Numbered from the stretch's first letter, positions 1 through 8,828 are shown. The stretch: DNA of 64,000 bases from Segnochrobactrum spirostomi (GCF_009600605.1 NZ_VWNA01000001.1:1956001-2020000), one strand, 5' to 3'. A program made the numbers and translations. The notes: a model not told the origin generated them from the letters alone.

Positions 1-540
1 CTGTGCCGGAATGTCGGAGGTGACGCCGGAATTCTCGAAACGCGCGAGCTTCGCCTCGGGCGGAATGTCGAAGATGCCGATCTGGCCGACCTGACGGCCG
101 CCTTGGGTGATGCCGCCGTCGTCGCCGATCGAGATCGCGCCGCCGGCGGGATCGATCCGGATGCCCGAGCCGCCGGTGTCGAGAATGGGGTAGCCGTCGA
201 CGGATTGCAGCTCGCCGGAATCGCTGATGCTGATGCGCCCGTCACGGGTATAGACCGGCCCCTGCGGGCCGCCGATCGCGAACCAATGATTGCCTTCGAC
301 GGCGAGGTCGAGCGGGTTGCCCGTATATTGAATGCCGCCGTCGCGCCGAGACAGATAGGTCTCGCCCTGGGTCACGAAGGCGACGCCCTTGCGACCGGTG
401 CCCGCCAGCACCTGCTCGAACTTGACCTCCTCGGCGCGGAAGCCGGGCGTGTTCATGTTCGCGATGTTGTTGGCGATGGTGTTGAGGCGCTTCTCGAGCG
501 CGATCTGGCCGGACAGCGCCACATAGAGACCGCTCGTCAT
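1..540 (-). CDS. flgF: FlgF, flagellar rod protein (partial, C-terminus beyond window)
   Basis: Minus-strand frame open from the ATG at 540 to the window edge, 180 codons. It starts MTSGLYVALSGQIALEKRLN and continues with the conserved rod/hook-protein segment NTIANNIANMNTPGF near residues 22-36. This is the N-terminal signature of the FlgB/C/F/G family, and the segment [18 protein letters not shown] near residue 80 is typical of FlgF/FlgG. FlgF forms part of the proximal rod of the flagellar axial structure and is exported by the flagellar type III system. It is divergent from motA; in related rhizobia flgF is commonly followed by fliI, which would lie off the left edge. The C-terminal half cannot be checked. 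Confidence 0.93.
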   Translation of the reverse strand, partial: MTSGLYVALSGQIALEKRLNTIANNIANMNTPGFRAEEVKFEQVLAGTGRKGVAFVTQGETYLSRRDGGIQYTGNPLDLAVEGNHWFAIGGPQGPVYTRDGRISISDSGELQSVDGYPILDTGGSGIRIDPAGGAISIGDDGGITQGGRQVGQIGIFDIPPEAKLARFENSGVTSDIPAQ

Positions 541-731
541 CTCATGTCTCCAACAATCGAGGCGGACGGCCGGACACGCGCCGGCACGGGTCGGACGGAT
601 TTCCGGTCTCCCGACGATTTCACCCGTAGAAACGAAAGCTTGCGCGAACCTGCCGCGCCGGTTTCCAGCCTCGCACAAGCCAGCGAGCCTAGCGTGCCAA
701 CTCGTGAACGCGCGGTAGGGGAGAGTTCGCT
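541..731. promoter_or_regulatory. Divergent flgF/motA intergenic control region with inverted GCTTG elements
   Basis: A 191-bp spacer between two divergent flagellar genes, so promoters for both must lie here. It contains GCTTG at 638-642 within AAGCTTGCGCGAA (636-648), and an inverted copy (CAAGC at 676-680, within CGCACAAGCC). The same AAGCTTG core recurs upstream of other flagellar units in this window. No clear sigma-70 hexamers are visible. A purine-rich AGGGGAGA just before 724 is the likely ribosome-binding site for the TTG start of motA. Confidence 0.5.
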
Positions 732-1616
732 TTGGGCATCATGATCGGCCTCGTCATAGCCTTGGCGTCGCTGATGGGCGGGTTTCTCGCCAGCGGCGGC
801 CATTTGGCCGTGATCTGGCAGCCTTTCGAGTACCTGATCATCTTCGGCATCGCGCTCGGCACCTTCATCATCGCCAATCCGATGAAGACGATTAAGGACA
901 CCGGCAAAGGCCTGATCCAGGCGGCAACCAACGCCGTGCCGAAGCAGAAGGACTATCTCTCTCTCCTCGGTCTTCTTTATTCCCTCATGCGCGAGCTCAA
1001 GAGCCGGCCGCGCAACGAAGTCGAAGGCCATATCGACGATCCGCAGAATTCCGAGCTGTTCAAGCACTTCCCGGGAATTCTGAAGGACAAGGACATCACG
1101 CAGTTCATTTGCGACTACGTGCGCCTGATCATCATCGGCAACGCCCGCTCGCACGAGATCGAGGCGCTGATGGAGCAGGAGATCAACACCATCAAGAAGT
1201 ACAAGCTGAAGCCGGCCCACGCCTTGTCGGCGGTCGCGGAATCGCTGCCGGCGCTCGGCATCGTCGCCGCCGTGCTCGGCATCGTCCACGCCATGGGCGC
1301 GATCGATCAGTCGCCGACCATCCTCGGCGAGATGATCGGCGCCGCGCTGATCGGCACCTTCGCCGGCATCTTCTTCTCATACGGCGTGCTGTCGCCGATC
1401 TCGCTCGCCGTCAAGGGAACCCGCGAGAAGCAGTGCCAGCCCTACATCATCGTCAAGCAGACGCTGATCGCCTTCATGAACGGCGCGCTGCCGCCGATCG
1501 CGCTCGAGCACGGCCGCAAGACGATCTCCGCCGGCGACCGCCCGACCATCGACGAGGTGGAAGCCGAGTCCATCGCCAACGTCCCGGGCTCGGTGCCCCT
1601 CCAGCAGGCCGCGTAA
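732..1616 (+). CDS. motA: MotA, flagellar motor stator subunit
   Basis: 294-residue inner-membrane stator protein that, with MotB, forms the proton channel turning the flagellar rotor. The start MGIMIGLVIALASLMGGFLASGGH matches the usual first transmembrane segment of alphaproteobacterial MotA. Further membrane spans lie around residues 33-50, 170-195 and 205-230, and the cytoplasmic loop has the characteristic HEIEALMEQEI. Initiation is at TTG (732), chosen because it restores the conserved N-terminus and has an AGGGGAGA ribosome-binding site 8 nt upstream; the ATG three codons later would remove only three residues. motA is first in a plus-strand run with fliM 3 bp downstream. Its partner motB lies in a separate minus-strand unit at 21-22.7 kb, as in rhizobia. 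Confidence 0.96.
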   Translation: MGIMIGLVIALASLMGGFLASGGHLAVIWQPFEYLIIFGIALGTFIIANPMKTIKDTGKGLIQAATNAVPKQKDYLSLLGLLYSLMRELKSRPRNEVEGHIDDPQNSELFKHFPGILKDKDITQFICDYVRLIIIGNARSHEIEALMEQEINTIKKYKLKPAHALSAVAESLPALGIVAAVLGIVHAMGAIDQSPTILGEMIGAALIGTFAGIFFSYGVLSPISLAVKGTREKQCQPYIIVKQTLIAFMNGALPPIALEHGRKTISAGDRPTIDEVEAESIANVPGSVPLQQAA

Positions 1617-1619
1617 CCC

Positions 1620-2546
1620 ATGGCGACCCAACAGACCCACGGCGACATCCGCGACAAGCTGCTCGACGCGGCCGGTCTTTCGATCGACCGGCTGCCGATG
1701 CTGCACGTCATCTTCGACCGCGTGGCGGCCTATTGCGCCGACAGCCTGCGCCACCTGGCGCCGTCGCAGAGCTATTATTCGCTGAGCAACGTCGAGAGCG
1801 GCCGCATCGGCGACATCCTCGAAATGTACGAGGCGAACGCGATCGCCGGCGTGTTCCACGCCCCCGGCTGGGACAGCCACGTGATCGTCGGCTTCGACCG
1901 CGACTTCATCTTCTCGATGGTCGAGGTGCTGTTCGGCGCCGACGGCAGCGAGCCGCCGATCGACGAGGAGCGCAACTTCTCCAACATCGAACTGCGCATC
2001 GCCCAGACCGTCTTCGAGCAGGTCGGGCGCGCCTTGCGGATGTCGTTCTCGCTCGTCTCCGACACCACCTTCAAGTTCGAACGGGCCGAGACCCGCATGG
2101 ACTTCGCCGTCATCGGCCGCCGCAACAACATGGCGGTCGCGGCGAAATTCCTGCTCCAGGCGATCAATCGCGGCGGCGAGATGTTCATCATCATCCCGCA
2201 ATCGGCGCTGACCCCGATGCGCCAGGCGCTGACCCGCGTCGCCGGCGAATCCACCGGTCGCGATCCGAAATGGACGAAGCAGATCCAGACCGAGGTTCAG
2301 CGCGCCACCGTCGAATTGCGCGCGATCCTCGACGAGAAGCCGTTCACCCTCGGCGAGATTACCGACCTCCAGATCGGCCAGGTTCTGAAGCTGCAGGCGA
2401 CGCCGCGCAGCCGCGTCAAGCTCGAGTGCAACGAACAGGGCCTGTTCTGGTGCAGCCTCGGGCAATCCGAGGGTGTCTACAATCTCCGCGTCGAAGATTG
2501 GATCGATGAAGAACAGGAGTTCCTCGATGACATCCTCCCTCGTTGA
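1620..2546 (+). CDS. fliM: FliM, flagellar motor switch protein
   Basis: 308-residue C-ring switch protein. The middle domain (about residues 35-215) has the CheC/FliM-like fold, with the segment FSNIELRIAQTVFEQVG. The C-terminal part (about 225-300) is a SpoA/FliN-like domain with GEITDLQIGQVLKLQATPRSRVKL split over 245-270. FliM joins FliG to FliN and in classical systems binds CheY-P through a short N-terminal peptide of the form LSQDEIDALL. That peptide is not present here: the protein begins MATQQTHGDIRDKLLDAAGL and goes straight into the middle domain. The gene follows motA by 3 bp and overlaps the next small gene by 20 bp, indicating one transcript. Confidence 0.95.
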   Translation: MATQQTHGDIRDKLLDAAGLSIDRLPMLHVIFDRVAAYCADSLRHLAPSQSYYSLSNVESGRIGDILEMYEANAIAGVFHAPGWDSHVIVGFDRDFIFSMVEVLFGADGSEPPIDEERNFSNIELRIAQTVFEQVGRALRMSFSLVSDTTFKFERAETRMDFAVIGRRNNMAVAAKFLLQAINRGGEMFIIIPQSALTPMRQALTRVAGESTGRDPKWTKQIQTEVQRATVELRAILDEKPFTLGEITDLQIGQVLKLQATPRSRVKLECNEQGLFWCSLGQSEGVYNLRVEDWIDEEQEFLDDILPR

Positions 2547-2889
2547 TCTCGTGCTGCTTGCCGCGCTCGTGCTGACCAGTGCGTGCGTGCTGTCGCTCTA
2601 TCGCAAGCTGAAGCGGCTCGACCGCTATCACAGCGACTTCCAGAAGAGCCTCGCGCGAAGCGTCGACGCGCTCTCGGAAGCCCGTACGGCGGTGCAGAAC
2701 TTCAACCTCGACGGCCGCGAACTGGCCGGCGCGCTCGACGAGCGGATCGCCGAGGCCCGGGCGGTGCTCGCCGAACTCGACCGGCGCCGCGCCGAGGTGG
2801 AGGCTCCGCCCGCGAGCCGAGCCGCCGCACCGGCGGCTGCCGCCGGCCCGGTACGGAGCGAAGCCCGCCCCGCCGCCGCCTTCGCCTGA
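2527..2889 (+). CDS. Small membrane-anchored flagellar-cluster protein (DUF6468-like)
   Basis: 120 residues, ATG at 2527, overlapping the end of fliM by 20 bp. Residues 1-22 form one hydrophobic segment (LVDLVLLAALVLTSACVLSL) and are followed by a basic stretch (YRKLKRLDRY). After that comes an amphipathic, probably coiled-coil helix to about residue 95, and finally an Ala/Pro-rich tail. This looks like the small single-span proteins found beside fliM in many alphaproteobacterial flagellar loci (DUF6468 from memory, not verified). The cytoplasmic coiled coil and the overlap with fliM suggest a role at or near the motor. No catalytic motif is visible and the precise function is unknown. Confidence 0.7.
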   Translation: MTSSLVDLVLLAALVLTSACVLSLYRKLKRLDRYHSDFQKSLARSVDALSEARTAVQNFNLDGRELAGALDERIAEARAVLAELDRRRAEVEAPPASRAAAPAAAAGPVRSEARPAAAFA

Positions 2890-2933
2890 CATCACGCGGT
2901 CCGACCCGGCCGCCTCCGAACGACCCTTAGACG

Positions 2934-3293
2934 ATGGAGTCCGCCGTGGACGACATGCATGAAGGCGGCGCCGAGACGGCCGCCATGGAATCTTCCAGCG
3001 CCGCCGCCGCCGAGACGTTCGGCACGCCGCGCAACGTCGAATCGATCCTGCGCATCCCGGTCCTGCTCCAGGTGGTTCTGGGCTCGGCCTCGATGCCGGT
3101 TTCGAACCTCATGAAGCTCGGTCGCGGTGCGATCGTGCCGCTCGACCACCGGGTCGGCGAGCCGGTCGACGTCGTCGTCAACGGGCGTGTCATCGCCCGG
3201 GGCGAGATCGTCGTCGTCGAGGATGACAATTCCCGCTTCGGCGTGTCGTTGACCGAGATCATCGGGCCGCGCAACGGCGACGGCGCAAGCTGA
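2934..3293 (+). CDS. fliN: FliN, flagellar motor switch protein
   Basis: 119-residue C-ring protein. The N-terminal 35 residues are an acidic, Ala/Ser-rich tail. The rest is a single SpoA domain: RIPVLLQVVLGSASMPVSNL, then LGRGAIVPLDHRVGEPVDVVVNG and RGEIVVVEDDNSRFGVSLTEI. FliN multimers form the lower C-ring and dock the export apparatus through FliH. The gene sits between the small membrane protein and fliG, 14 bp before fliG. The ATG at 2934 was kept; a later in-frame Met at about residue 8 would also leave the SpoA domain whole. Confidence 0.93.
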   Translation: MESAVDDMHEGGAETAAMESSSAAAAETFGTPRNVESILRIPVLLQVVLGSASMPVSNLMKLGRGAIVPLDHRVGEPVDVVVNGRVIARGEIVVVEDDNSRFGVSLTEIIGPRNGDGAS

Positions 3294-3306
3294 GCGGACC
3301 CGGACG

Positions 3307-4332
3307 ATGGCGATCGCTCCCAAAGCCTCCGGGCCGAAACCGCTAAAGGGCTCGGATAAGGTCGCGGTGCTTCTGATGACGATGGGCAAGCCGTTGGCAA
3401 GCCGCGTCATGAGGCACTTCGATTCCGAAGATCTGACCGTGGTGTCCCGGTCGATCGCGGAGTTGCGGCCGGTCCCGACGGCTCAGGTCGAGTCCCTCAT
3501 CGAGGACTTCGCATCCCAGTTCGTGAGCGGCGCCAATCTCGTCGGCACCGCAAGCGACGTCGAGCGCCTGCTCGACGGCGTCCTGCCGCCCGACCAGATC
3601 AGCGCCATCATGGCGGATGTGATCGGCAATGCCGGCGCGACCGTTTGGGACCGTATCTCCACGGTGTCCGAGACGGTGCTCGCCGGCTACGTCATCAAGG
3701 AACATCCGCAAACGGCGGCCCTCGTCCTGTCGAAGGTGAAGCCCGCCTGCGCCGCGAAGGTTCTGAGCCATCTGCCGCCCAACCTGCGCAACAGCGTCAT
3801 GCGGCGAATGCTGTCCTTCAAGCCGATCGTCGACGAAACCCTTCGCATCCTCGAGCGCACCCTGCACGAGGATCTGATGGTGAACTTCCAGCGCAATATG
3901 GGCGCCGACACCCATGCCCGCGTCGCCGACATCATCAACAAGATGGACCGCGACCACATGGAGAACGTGCTGGAAAACCTCTCCTCGACGCGTCCGAAGT
4001 CGGCCGAGATCCTGAAGGGTCTGCTCTTCACCTTCGACGACATCGTGACGCTGTCGCCGAAGTCGCGCACCAGCCTGTTCGACAAGGTGCCGACAGATCG
4101 GCTGTCGCTCGCCCTCAAGGGCACCGATGCCGATTTCCGCGACATCATCCTGCAATCGCTGGGCTCCCGCGTGCGGCGCATGGTGGAGCAGGAACTCAGC
4201 ACCAACCAGTCCGCTTCGCAGAAGGAAGTTATGGAGGCCCGCCGGACGATCACCGATCTCGCGCTCGAAATGGCAGGGCGTGGCGAGATCGAGATCAATT
4301 CCGAGTCCGAAGACGACGCGTTCATCCGCTAA
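3307..4332 (+). CDS. fliG: FliG, flagellar motor switch protein
   Basis: 341 residues, the usual length for FliG. The N-terminal domain (LKGSDKVAVLLMTMGKPLA) binds FliF. The middle domain has the EHPQ motif (residues 132-135, within KEHPQTAALVLSKV). The C-terminal armadillo-like domain carries the charged ridge that meets MotA (DRLSLALKGTDADFRDIIL, about 262-280, and SLGSRVRRMVEQEL). FliG is the rotor component that receives torque. Its FliF partner is encoded on the opposite strand at 23.4-25.1 kb. The gene is followed by flhB after 15 bp and belongs to the motA-flhB run. Confidence 0.96.
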   Translation: MAIAPKASGPKPLKGSDKVAVLLMTMGKPLASRVMRHFDSEDLTVVSRSIAELRPVPTAQVESLIEDFASQFVSGANLVGTASDVERLLDGVLPPDQISAIMADVIGNAGATVWDRISTVSETVLAGYVIKEHPQTAALVLSKVKPACAAKVLSHLPPNLRNSVMRRMLSFKPIVDETLRILERTLHEDLMVNFQRNMGADTHARVADIINKMDRDHMENVLENLSSTRPKSAEILKGLLFTFDDIVTLSPKSRTSLFDKVPTDRLSLALKGTDADFRDIILQSLGSRVRRMVEQELSTNQSASQKEVMEARRTITDLALEMAGRGEIEINSESEDDAFIR

Positions 4333-4347
4333 CCGGATTCACCCGCG

Positions 4348-5424
4348 ATGGCCGACGAGGACAAGGAGAGCAAGACAGAGGAAGCCTCCGAAAAGAAGGT
4401 TTCCGACGCGCTCGAGAAGGGCAACGTGCCCTTTTCCCGCGAAGCGTCCCTGTTCGCCTCCATGCTGGGCGTCCTCGTCGTGCTCGCCTTCTTCATCGGT
4501 CAGAAAATGGCCGAGCTGACGGGTGTGCTCGGCCGCTTCCTCGACGATCCGGCCGGATTCCGGCTCGAATCGGCCGGCGATGCGACCGCCCTGCTTTGGA
4601 TGGTGGGCGGCGCCACCGGCCGCTTCCTCTTGCCGATCATCGTGATCCTCGCCATCGCCGGCGTCGCGGCCGCGGTGTTCCAGAACGCGCCTCGATTCGT
4701 GGGCGACCGCATCCGCCCGAAGTGGAACCGGGTGTCGCCAGCCTCCGGCGCCCAGCGCATCTTCGGACCACAGGGCATCATCGAGTTCGCCAAGTCCTTC
4801 TTCAAGTTCGCGCTCGTCATCTTCGTCGTGCTCGTCCTCCTCCATGCGGACCAGTACGAAGCCATCAACGCGATGTTCACCGATCCGTCGCTCCTGCCGG
4901 GACTGATCCTGTCGATGGCGACGCGCCTCGTCTCGGCCGTCTGCGTCGGGACCATCGTCCTCGTCGCCGGTGACCTCGTCTGGTCACGGCTCAAGTGGCG
5001 GCGCGACCTGATGATGAGCCGGCAGGAACAGAAGGAGGAACACAAGCAGGCCGAAGGCGACCCGATGGTGAAGGCGCGGCTGCGCTCGCTCGCCAAGGCC
5101 AGGGCCCGCCAACGCATGCTGACGGACGTGCCGAACGCGACCGTCATCGTCACCAACCCGACTCATTATGCGATCGGGCTGCGCTACGACCGCGACCGCG
5201 GCGGAGCTCCCCAGGTCGTCGCCAAGGGCGCGGACCTCGTAGCCCTCCGCATCCGCGAGATTGCCACCCTGCACGGCGTTCCGATCATCGAAGACCGTGC
5301 GCTGGCGCGCGCGATGTACGACGCCGTCGACGTCGGCCAATGGATCCCACCGGAGTTCTACCGTGCTGTCGCAAAGATCCTCTACTTTGTCTATTCCCGC
5401 GAGAGCCGCGATGTCACTCGGTAA
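4348..5424 (+). CDS. flhB: FlhB, flagellar type III export switch protein
   Basis: 358-residue export-apparatus membrane protein. Four hydrophobic segments occupy about residues 33-55, 85-110, 140-165 and 180-210. The cytoplasmic domain contains the autocleavage site N270-P-T-H273 (VTNPTHYAIGLRY), intact, so the usual rod/hook-to-filament specificity switch should operate together with FliK, encoded at 16-18 kb. The N-terminal DKESKTEEASEKKVSDALEKG is typical of the family. The last 14 bp overlap the next gene, which suggests translational coupling. Confidence 0.96.
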   Translation: MADEDKESKTEEASEKKVSDALEKGNVPFSREASLFASMLGVLVVLAFFIGQKMAELTGVLGRFLDDPAGFRLESAGDATALLWMVGGATGRFLLPIIVILAIAGVAAAVFQNAPRFVGDRIRPKWNRVSPASGAQRIFGPQGIIEFAKSFFKFALVIFVVLVLLHADQYEAINAMFTDPSLLPGLILSMATRLVSAVCVGTIVLVAGDLVWSRLKWRRDLMMSRQEQKEEHKQAEGDPMVKARLRSLAKARARQRMLTDVPNATVIVTNPTHYAIGLRYDRDRGGAPQVVAKGADLVALRIREIATLHGVPIIEDRALARAMYDAVDVGQWIPPEFYRAVAKILYFVYSRESRDVTR

Positions 5425-5860
5425 CGATCGCCTGATGATCAAGGCTCCGGCGAACGAAGCGGAATTTCTCGTGTACGAGAAGCTGCTCGCCGAAAAGCTC
5501 AAGGATTTCCTCGCCGAACTTTCGCTCGTGAACGCGGCCTCGCTGGTCTCGCACATCGTCGAAGAGAAGGACGGCAACATCGACGACATCGTCGCCTCGT
5601 CGACCGAACTCGTGATGAAGCCGGGCACGCTGCGCTATGGTCGCAATGCCAGCGTGGCGTTCGAATGGGGCGAATATCCCGAGGTCGAACTCGAGATGGA
5701 GTTCGTCAACCGCGGCTTCACGATCTATTTCAATATCTCCTTCCACGTCACCTTCGTCGGTGTGGACATCCGCGCGATCCTGTTCCGGGACCCGCCGGGG
5801 AGCATCGCGGAGAATCTGCGCTCGTTCGAGGCCGCGCTCGACGACGCCCGCGCCGCCTGA
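5411..5860 (+). CDS. Conserved-looking protein of unknown function in flagellar cluster
   Basis: 149 residues from the ATG at 5411, overlapping flhB by 14 bp. I do not recognise the family. The N-terminal half is helical and rather acidic (ANEAEFLVYEKLLAEKLKDF) and lacks a signal peptide or membrane span. Residues 65-125 alternate in a beta-strand pattern (VELEMEFVNRGFTIYFNISF and HVTFVGVDIRAILFRD), and the C-terminus is a short helix. It looks like a small soluble cytoplasmic protein. The overlap with flhB and a position ahead of a candidate terminator make it the last gene of the motA-flhB transcript and point to a role in export or motor assembly. This is inference from context only. Confidence 0.7.
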   Translation: MSLGNDRLMIKAPANEAEFLVYEKLLAEKLKDFLAELSLVNAASLVSHIVEEKDGNIDDIVASSTELVMKPGTLRYGRNASVAFEWGEYPEVELEMEFVNRGFTIYFNISFHVTFVGVDIRAILFRDPPGSIAENLRSFEAALDDARAA

Positions 5861-5884
5861 ATTTTTCGGCCTCGCGCAGCGCGC

Positions 5885-5914
5885 CCCGTTCCGACCGTGA
5901 CCGGTCGGGGCGGG
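5885..5914 (+). terminator. Candidate hairpin terminator between the motA-flhB unit and flgB
   Basis: Arms 5885-5897 and 5902-5914 form a 13-bp stem (CCCGTTCCGACCG with CGGTCGGGGCGGG, two G-U pairs) around a TGAC loop. Only a weak T stretch follows, so it may be a partial or Rho-assisted terminator. It separates the 149-residue ORF from flgB, whose own promoter would lie in 5915-6057. Confidence 0.4.
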
Positions 5915-6057
5915 TCTCCGCACGCCTGTCCGCAAGCGCCGGCGCACCTCCGAAAGCGCCTCGAAGAATCGTCTCGGAACGCCTCCACCCCCTCTCGGTC
6001 GCCAGCCTCAGGCAAGGTTGTCTCCCTAGGGTCACGGCATAGACAGGCCGGAGTGCG

Positions 6058-6447
6058 GTGGTGGAACGTCTCTATCTCTTGGATCTCGCTGCGCGGAACG
6101 CCGATTGGGCGTCCGTTCGGCAGACCACGATTGCGAGCAACATCGCGAACGCGAACACGCCGGGCTATCTCGCGCGTGAAGTCGAGCCCTTCTCTGAAGT
6201 GCTCGACCAGACACGGCTGGCGATGGCCAAGACCTCGTCCAGCCATCTCGATCCGAGCGACGCGGCCCTCCGCGTCGATTCAGTCAAACAAGCCGACGAC
6301 TGGAGCGTGTCCGTCTCCGGCAACTCGGTCAGCCTCGATCAGGAACTCATCAAGGCGGGTGAGGTCAACCGCGCCTTCTCTCTGGATACGAGCATCATGC
6401 GCTCCTTCCAACGCATGCTTCTCGCAAGTGTGAGGTCTGGATCATGA
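6058..6447 (+). CDS. flgB: FlgB, flagellar basal-body proximal rod protein
   Basis: 129 residues, GTG start at 6058 (the next codon, at 6061, is also GTG and either could be used). The protein begins [22 protein letters not shown] and continues with the rod-family signature [19 protein letters not shown] (residues 23-41). FlgB with FlgC, FlgF and FliE builds the proximal rod after secretion by the flagellar export system. The stop overlaps the flgC start (ATGA), so flgB-flgC-fliE are translationally coupled. About 200 bp separate it from the upstream gene, so it may head its own transcript. Confidence 0.94.
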   Translation: MVERLYLLDLAARNADWASVRQTTIASNIANANTPGYLAREVEPFSEVLDQTRLAMAKTSSSHLDPSDAALRVDSVKQADDWSVSVSGNSVSLDQELIKAGEVNRAFSLDTSIMRSFQRMLLASVRSGS

Positions 6448-6863
6448 TAGATCCATTGGTCGCCGCATCGTCGATTGCCGGCGCGGGCATGGATGCCCAA
6501 TCTCTGCGTCTCCGGGTCGTCTCGGAGAACATTGCGAACGCCCGCTCGACGGGGGCGACCGCAGGTTCCGATCCCTACTCGCGCAAGACCATCGTGCTCG
6601 GACAGTCGTTCGATCGCGAACTCGGCGCGGCGAGCGTCTCGGTGCGCGAGCTCGGAACAGACAAGACACCCTTTCAGGTCGAATACGACCCCGGCAATCC
6701 GGCGGCGGACGCGAACGGCAATGTCAAGTTGCCGAACGTGAACATGATCGTCGAGATGGCCGACATGCGCGAAGCGACGCGCTCCTACGAGGCGGGCCTT
6801 CAGGTGATGAAGCAGGCCCGTTCGATGATCTCGATGACCATCGACCTTCTGAGGAACGCGTAA
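6444..6863 (+). CDS. flgC: FlgC, flagellar basal-body proximal rod protein
   Basis: 139 residues. The N-terminus [19 protein letters not shown] and [18 protein letters not shown] carry the family Asn-Ile-Ala-Asn motif. The C-terminal [20 protein letters not shown] (about 101-120) is the standard FlgC ending and is predicted to pair in the rod coiled coil. Overlaps flgB by 4 bp and fliE by 1 bp (TAATG). Length and both termini are normal for the family. Confidence 0.95.
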   Translation: MIDPLVAASSIAGAGMDAQSLRLRVVSENIANARSTGATAGSDPYSRKTIVLGQSFDRELGAASVSVRELGTDKTPFQVEYDPGNPAADANGNVKLPNVNMIVEMADMREATRSYEAGLQVMKQARSMISMTIDLLRNA

Positions 6864-7177
6864 TGATCAGCGCCATCTCTTCATTCCGGTCCCTCGGGGG
6901 CACCGCCGCGACGACCCTGTCGCAGACCGCCCCGACCGCCGCGACCCCCGGCGTCGCGTCCTCGGACTTCAGCGACGTGTTCGCCAAGGTTTCGACCGAG
7001 GCGATCGACACGCTGAAGACCGGCGAAGCGGCCGCCATCTCCGGCATCCAGGGTCGCTCGTCCGTGCAGCATGTCGTCCAGGCGATCATGTCGGCGGAGC
7101 AGACCCTGCAGACGACCATCGCCGTGCGCGACAAGGTCGTCGCCGCCTACCAGGAAATCAGCCGCATGGGCATCTGA
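6863..7177 (+). CDS. fliE: FliE, flagellar hook-basal body adaptor protein
   Basis: 104 residues, typical size for FliE. The C-terminal half (SSVQHVVQAIMSAEQTLQTT followed by IAVRDKVVAAYQEISRMGI) is the conserved FliE helix pair that links the MS ring to the rod. The N-terminal part is Ser/Thr/Ala-rich and variable, as is usual. Its start codon shares one base with the flgC stop. A 173-bp spacer to flgG follows. Confidence 0.93.
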   Translation: MISAISSFRSLGGTAATTLSQTAPTAATPGVASSDFSDVFAKVSTEAIDTLKTGEAAAISGIQGRSSVQHVVQAIMSAEQTLQTTIAVRDKVVAAYQEISRMGI

Positions 7178-7350
7178 CGGCGCCCGCTCGCGCCGCCGGA
7201 TCACGGCCGACCGGATCACGCGGTCCGGTCCACCGAGCGGTTCGCCCGATGACGGGCGGCCGCACACTCCGAAGACACCGAGCATGAACTCGCGCCGCGT
7301 CCCGCCCCGGGGCCGGCGACCGAGGCTCGAGCCCGACCCGAGGGAAAGCT

Positions 7351-8145
7351 ATGAGAGCTTTGACGATCGCCGCGACCGGCATGAGCGCGCAGCAGACCAA
7401 CGTGGAGGTGATCGCGAACAACATCGCGAACATCAACACCACGGCGTTCAAGCGGGCGCGGGCCGAGTTCTCGGATCTGCTCTATCAAGCCGAGCGCCCC
7501 CAGGGCGTGCCGAACCGGGGCGGCCAGAATGCCATCCCGGAAGGCGCCCGGGTCGGCCTCGGCGTCCGCACGGTCGGGGTGCGCAACCTGCACATCCAGG
7601 GCTCGCTCACTCAGACGGGCAACCCGCTCGATCTCGCGGTCAACGGCCGCGGCTGGTTCGAGATCGTCGGCCCGACCGGCGAGACGCTCTATACCCGTGC
7701 CGGCACCTTCAACAAGAACGACGCCGGTCAGCTCGTGACCCCGGACGGTTACACGGTAAATCCCGTCATCATCTTCCCGAACAACGCGACCGATATCAAC
7801 ATCAACGAGTCGGGCGAGGTTTACGTCACGATCCCGGGCACGCCGGCGCCGCAATTGCTGGGCCAACTCTCGCTCGCGACGTTCCCGAACGATGCCGGCC
7901 TCGAGCCGCTCGGCAACAATCTCTACCGCGAGACGCAGTCCTCGGGGCAGCCGGTGGTCGGCGTCGCCGGCGACACCACCAACGGCTACGGCACGATCCA
8001 GCAGGGCTATCTCGAGGCGTCGAACGTCGATCCCGTCAAGGAGATCACCGAACTGATATCGGCGCAGCGTGCCTACGAGATGAACTCGAAGGTTATCCAG
8101 GCGTCCGACCAGATGTTGGAGACCGTCGCGAAGGGAATCCGGTAG
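7351..8145 (+). CDS. flgG: FlgG, flagellar distal rod protein
   Basis: 264 residues, the standard FlgG length. The N-terminus [20 protein letters not shown] and the signature [19 protein letters not shown] are characteristic, as is the C-terminal [20 protein letters not shown] followed by [19 protein letters not shown]. The protein forms the distal rod that passes through the P and L rings encoded by flgI and flgH just downstream. The 173 bp upstream of it contain no gene and may hold a promoter or only a leader; flgA begins 2 bp after the stop. Confidence 0.97.
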   Translation: MRALTIAATGMSAQQTNVEVIANNIANINTTAFKRARAEFSDLLYQAERPQGVPNRGGQNAIPEGARVGLGVRTVGVRNLHIQGSLTQTGNPLDLAVNGRGWFEIVGPTGETLYTRAGTFNKNDAGQLVTPDGYTVNPVIIFPNNATDININESGEVYVTIPGTPAPQLLGQLSLATFPNDAGLEPLGNNLYRETQSSGQPVVGVAGDTTNGYGTIQQGYLEASNVDPVKEITELISAQRAYEMNSKVIQASDQMLETVAKGIR

Positions 8146-8147
8146 CC

Positions 8148-8828
8148 ATGACCGCGATCCGTCTCCCCTCGCGCACAGCCGGCTCACGGCTGACTGCGGC
8201 CGCCGCGGCGTTCCTCGCCGGCGCCGTGCTCGCGTTCGCTCCGGCGGCCGCCCAGACTGCTGGTGCCGCCGCGGAGACCACGGGCGCCATGTCCATGGCG
8301 CAAACCATGACGGTCGCCGACACCGCCGCCGCGCTTGCCGCTCAGGCCAAGGCGGCCGGGGCGCAAGGCCAAGGCGCCGCGGCCGCCGCGGCCGCGCCTG
8401 CGGTAGCGCCGTCCATGGACGCGGCGCCGAGCGCGGGCACTCTGCCGGTCCCGGCCGTGACGATCTTTCCGGGTGATCTCATCGACGATTCCATGATCGT
8501 CGACAGCGGAATCGCGACCGGCGTGGATCATGCCGCCGTGGCACGCGACCGCAACCAGATCGTCGGCAAGGTGGCGCGACGGACTCTTGCCGCCGGCAAG
8601 CTGATTCCCCTCAACGGAGTGGCCGACCCGAAGGTGATCAGCCGCGGCGTCGCCATCGAGGCGGTGCTCGAGGAGGGCGGCCTGAGCATCACCACCCTGG
8701 TGATGCCGCTCCAGGATGGAGCGGTCGGCTCCCTCATCCAGGCACGCAACGTCGACAGCGGCAAAGTCATCTCCGGAATCGTCGCGGCCGACGGCACGCT
8801 GCGCGTCGGCTCGATGGGGGGCTCATGA
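8148..8828 (+). CDS. flgA: FlgA, P-ring assembly chaperone
   Basis: 226 residues with a signal peptide (hydrophobic stretch about 17-36, cleavage near AAAQT). Residues about 37-95 are an Ala-rich, low-complexity insert. The conserved FlgA/SAF core follows from about 100: VTIFPGDLIDDSMIVDSGI, VGKVARRTLAAGKLIPLNGV, and a C-terminal domain ending in SGIVAADGTLRVGSMGGS. FlgA works in the periplasm and assists FlgI polymerisation into the P ring; flgI overlaps the end of this gene by 4 bp. The Ala-rich spacer is longer than in most FlgA proteins, a style also seen in MotC, FliK and MotE of this window. Confidence 0.92.
   Translation: MTAIRLPSRTAGSRLTAAAAAFLAGAVLAFAPAAAQTAGAAAETTGAMSMAQTMTVADTAAALAAQAKAAGAQGQGAAAAAAAPAVAPSMDAAPSAGTLPVPAVTIFPGDLIDDSMIVDSGIATGVDHAAVARDRNQIVGKVARRTLAAGKLIPLNGVADPKVISRGVAIEAVLEEGGLSITTLVMPLQDGAVGSLIQARNVDSGKVISGIVAADGTLRVGSMGGS

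Noticed and set aside
5915-6057. Sigma-54 promoter (TGGC-N8-TTGC type) before flgB
   Set aside because: No element with the GG and GC dinucleotides at the required spacing was found; left unassigned.
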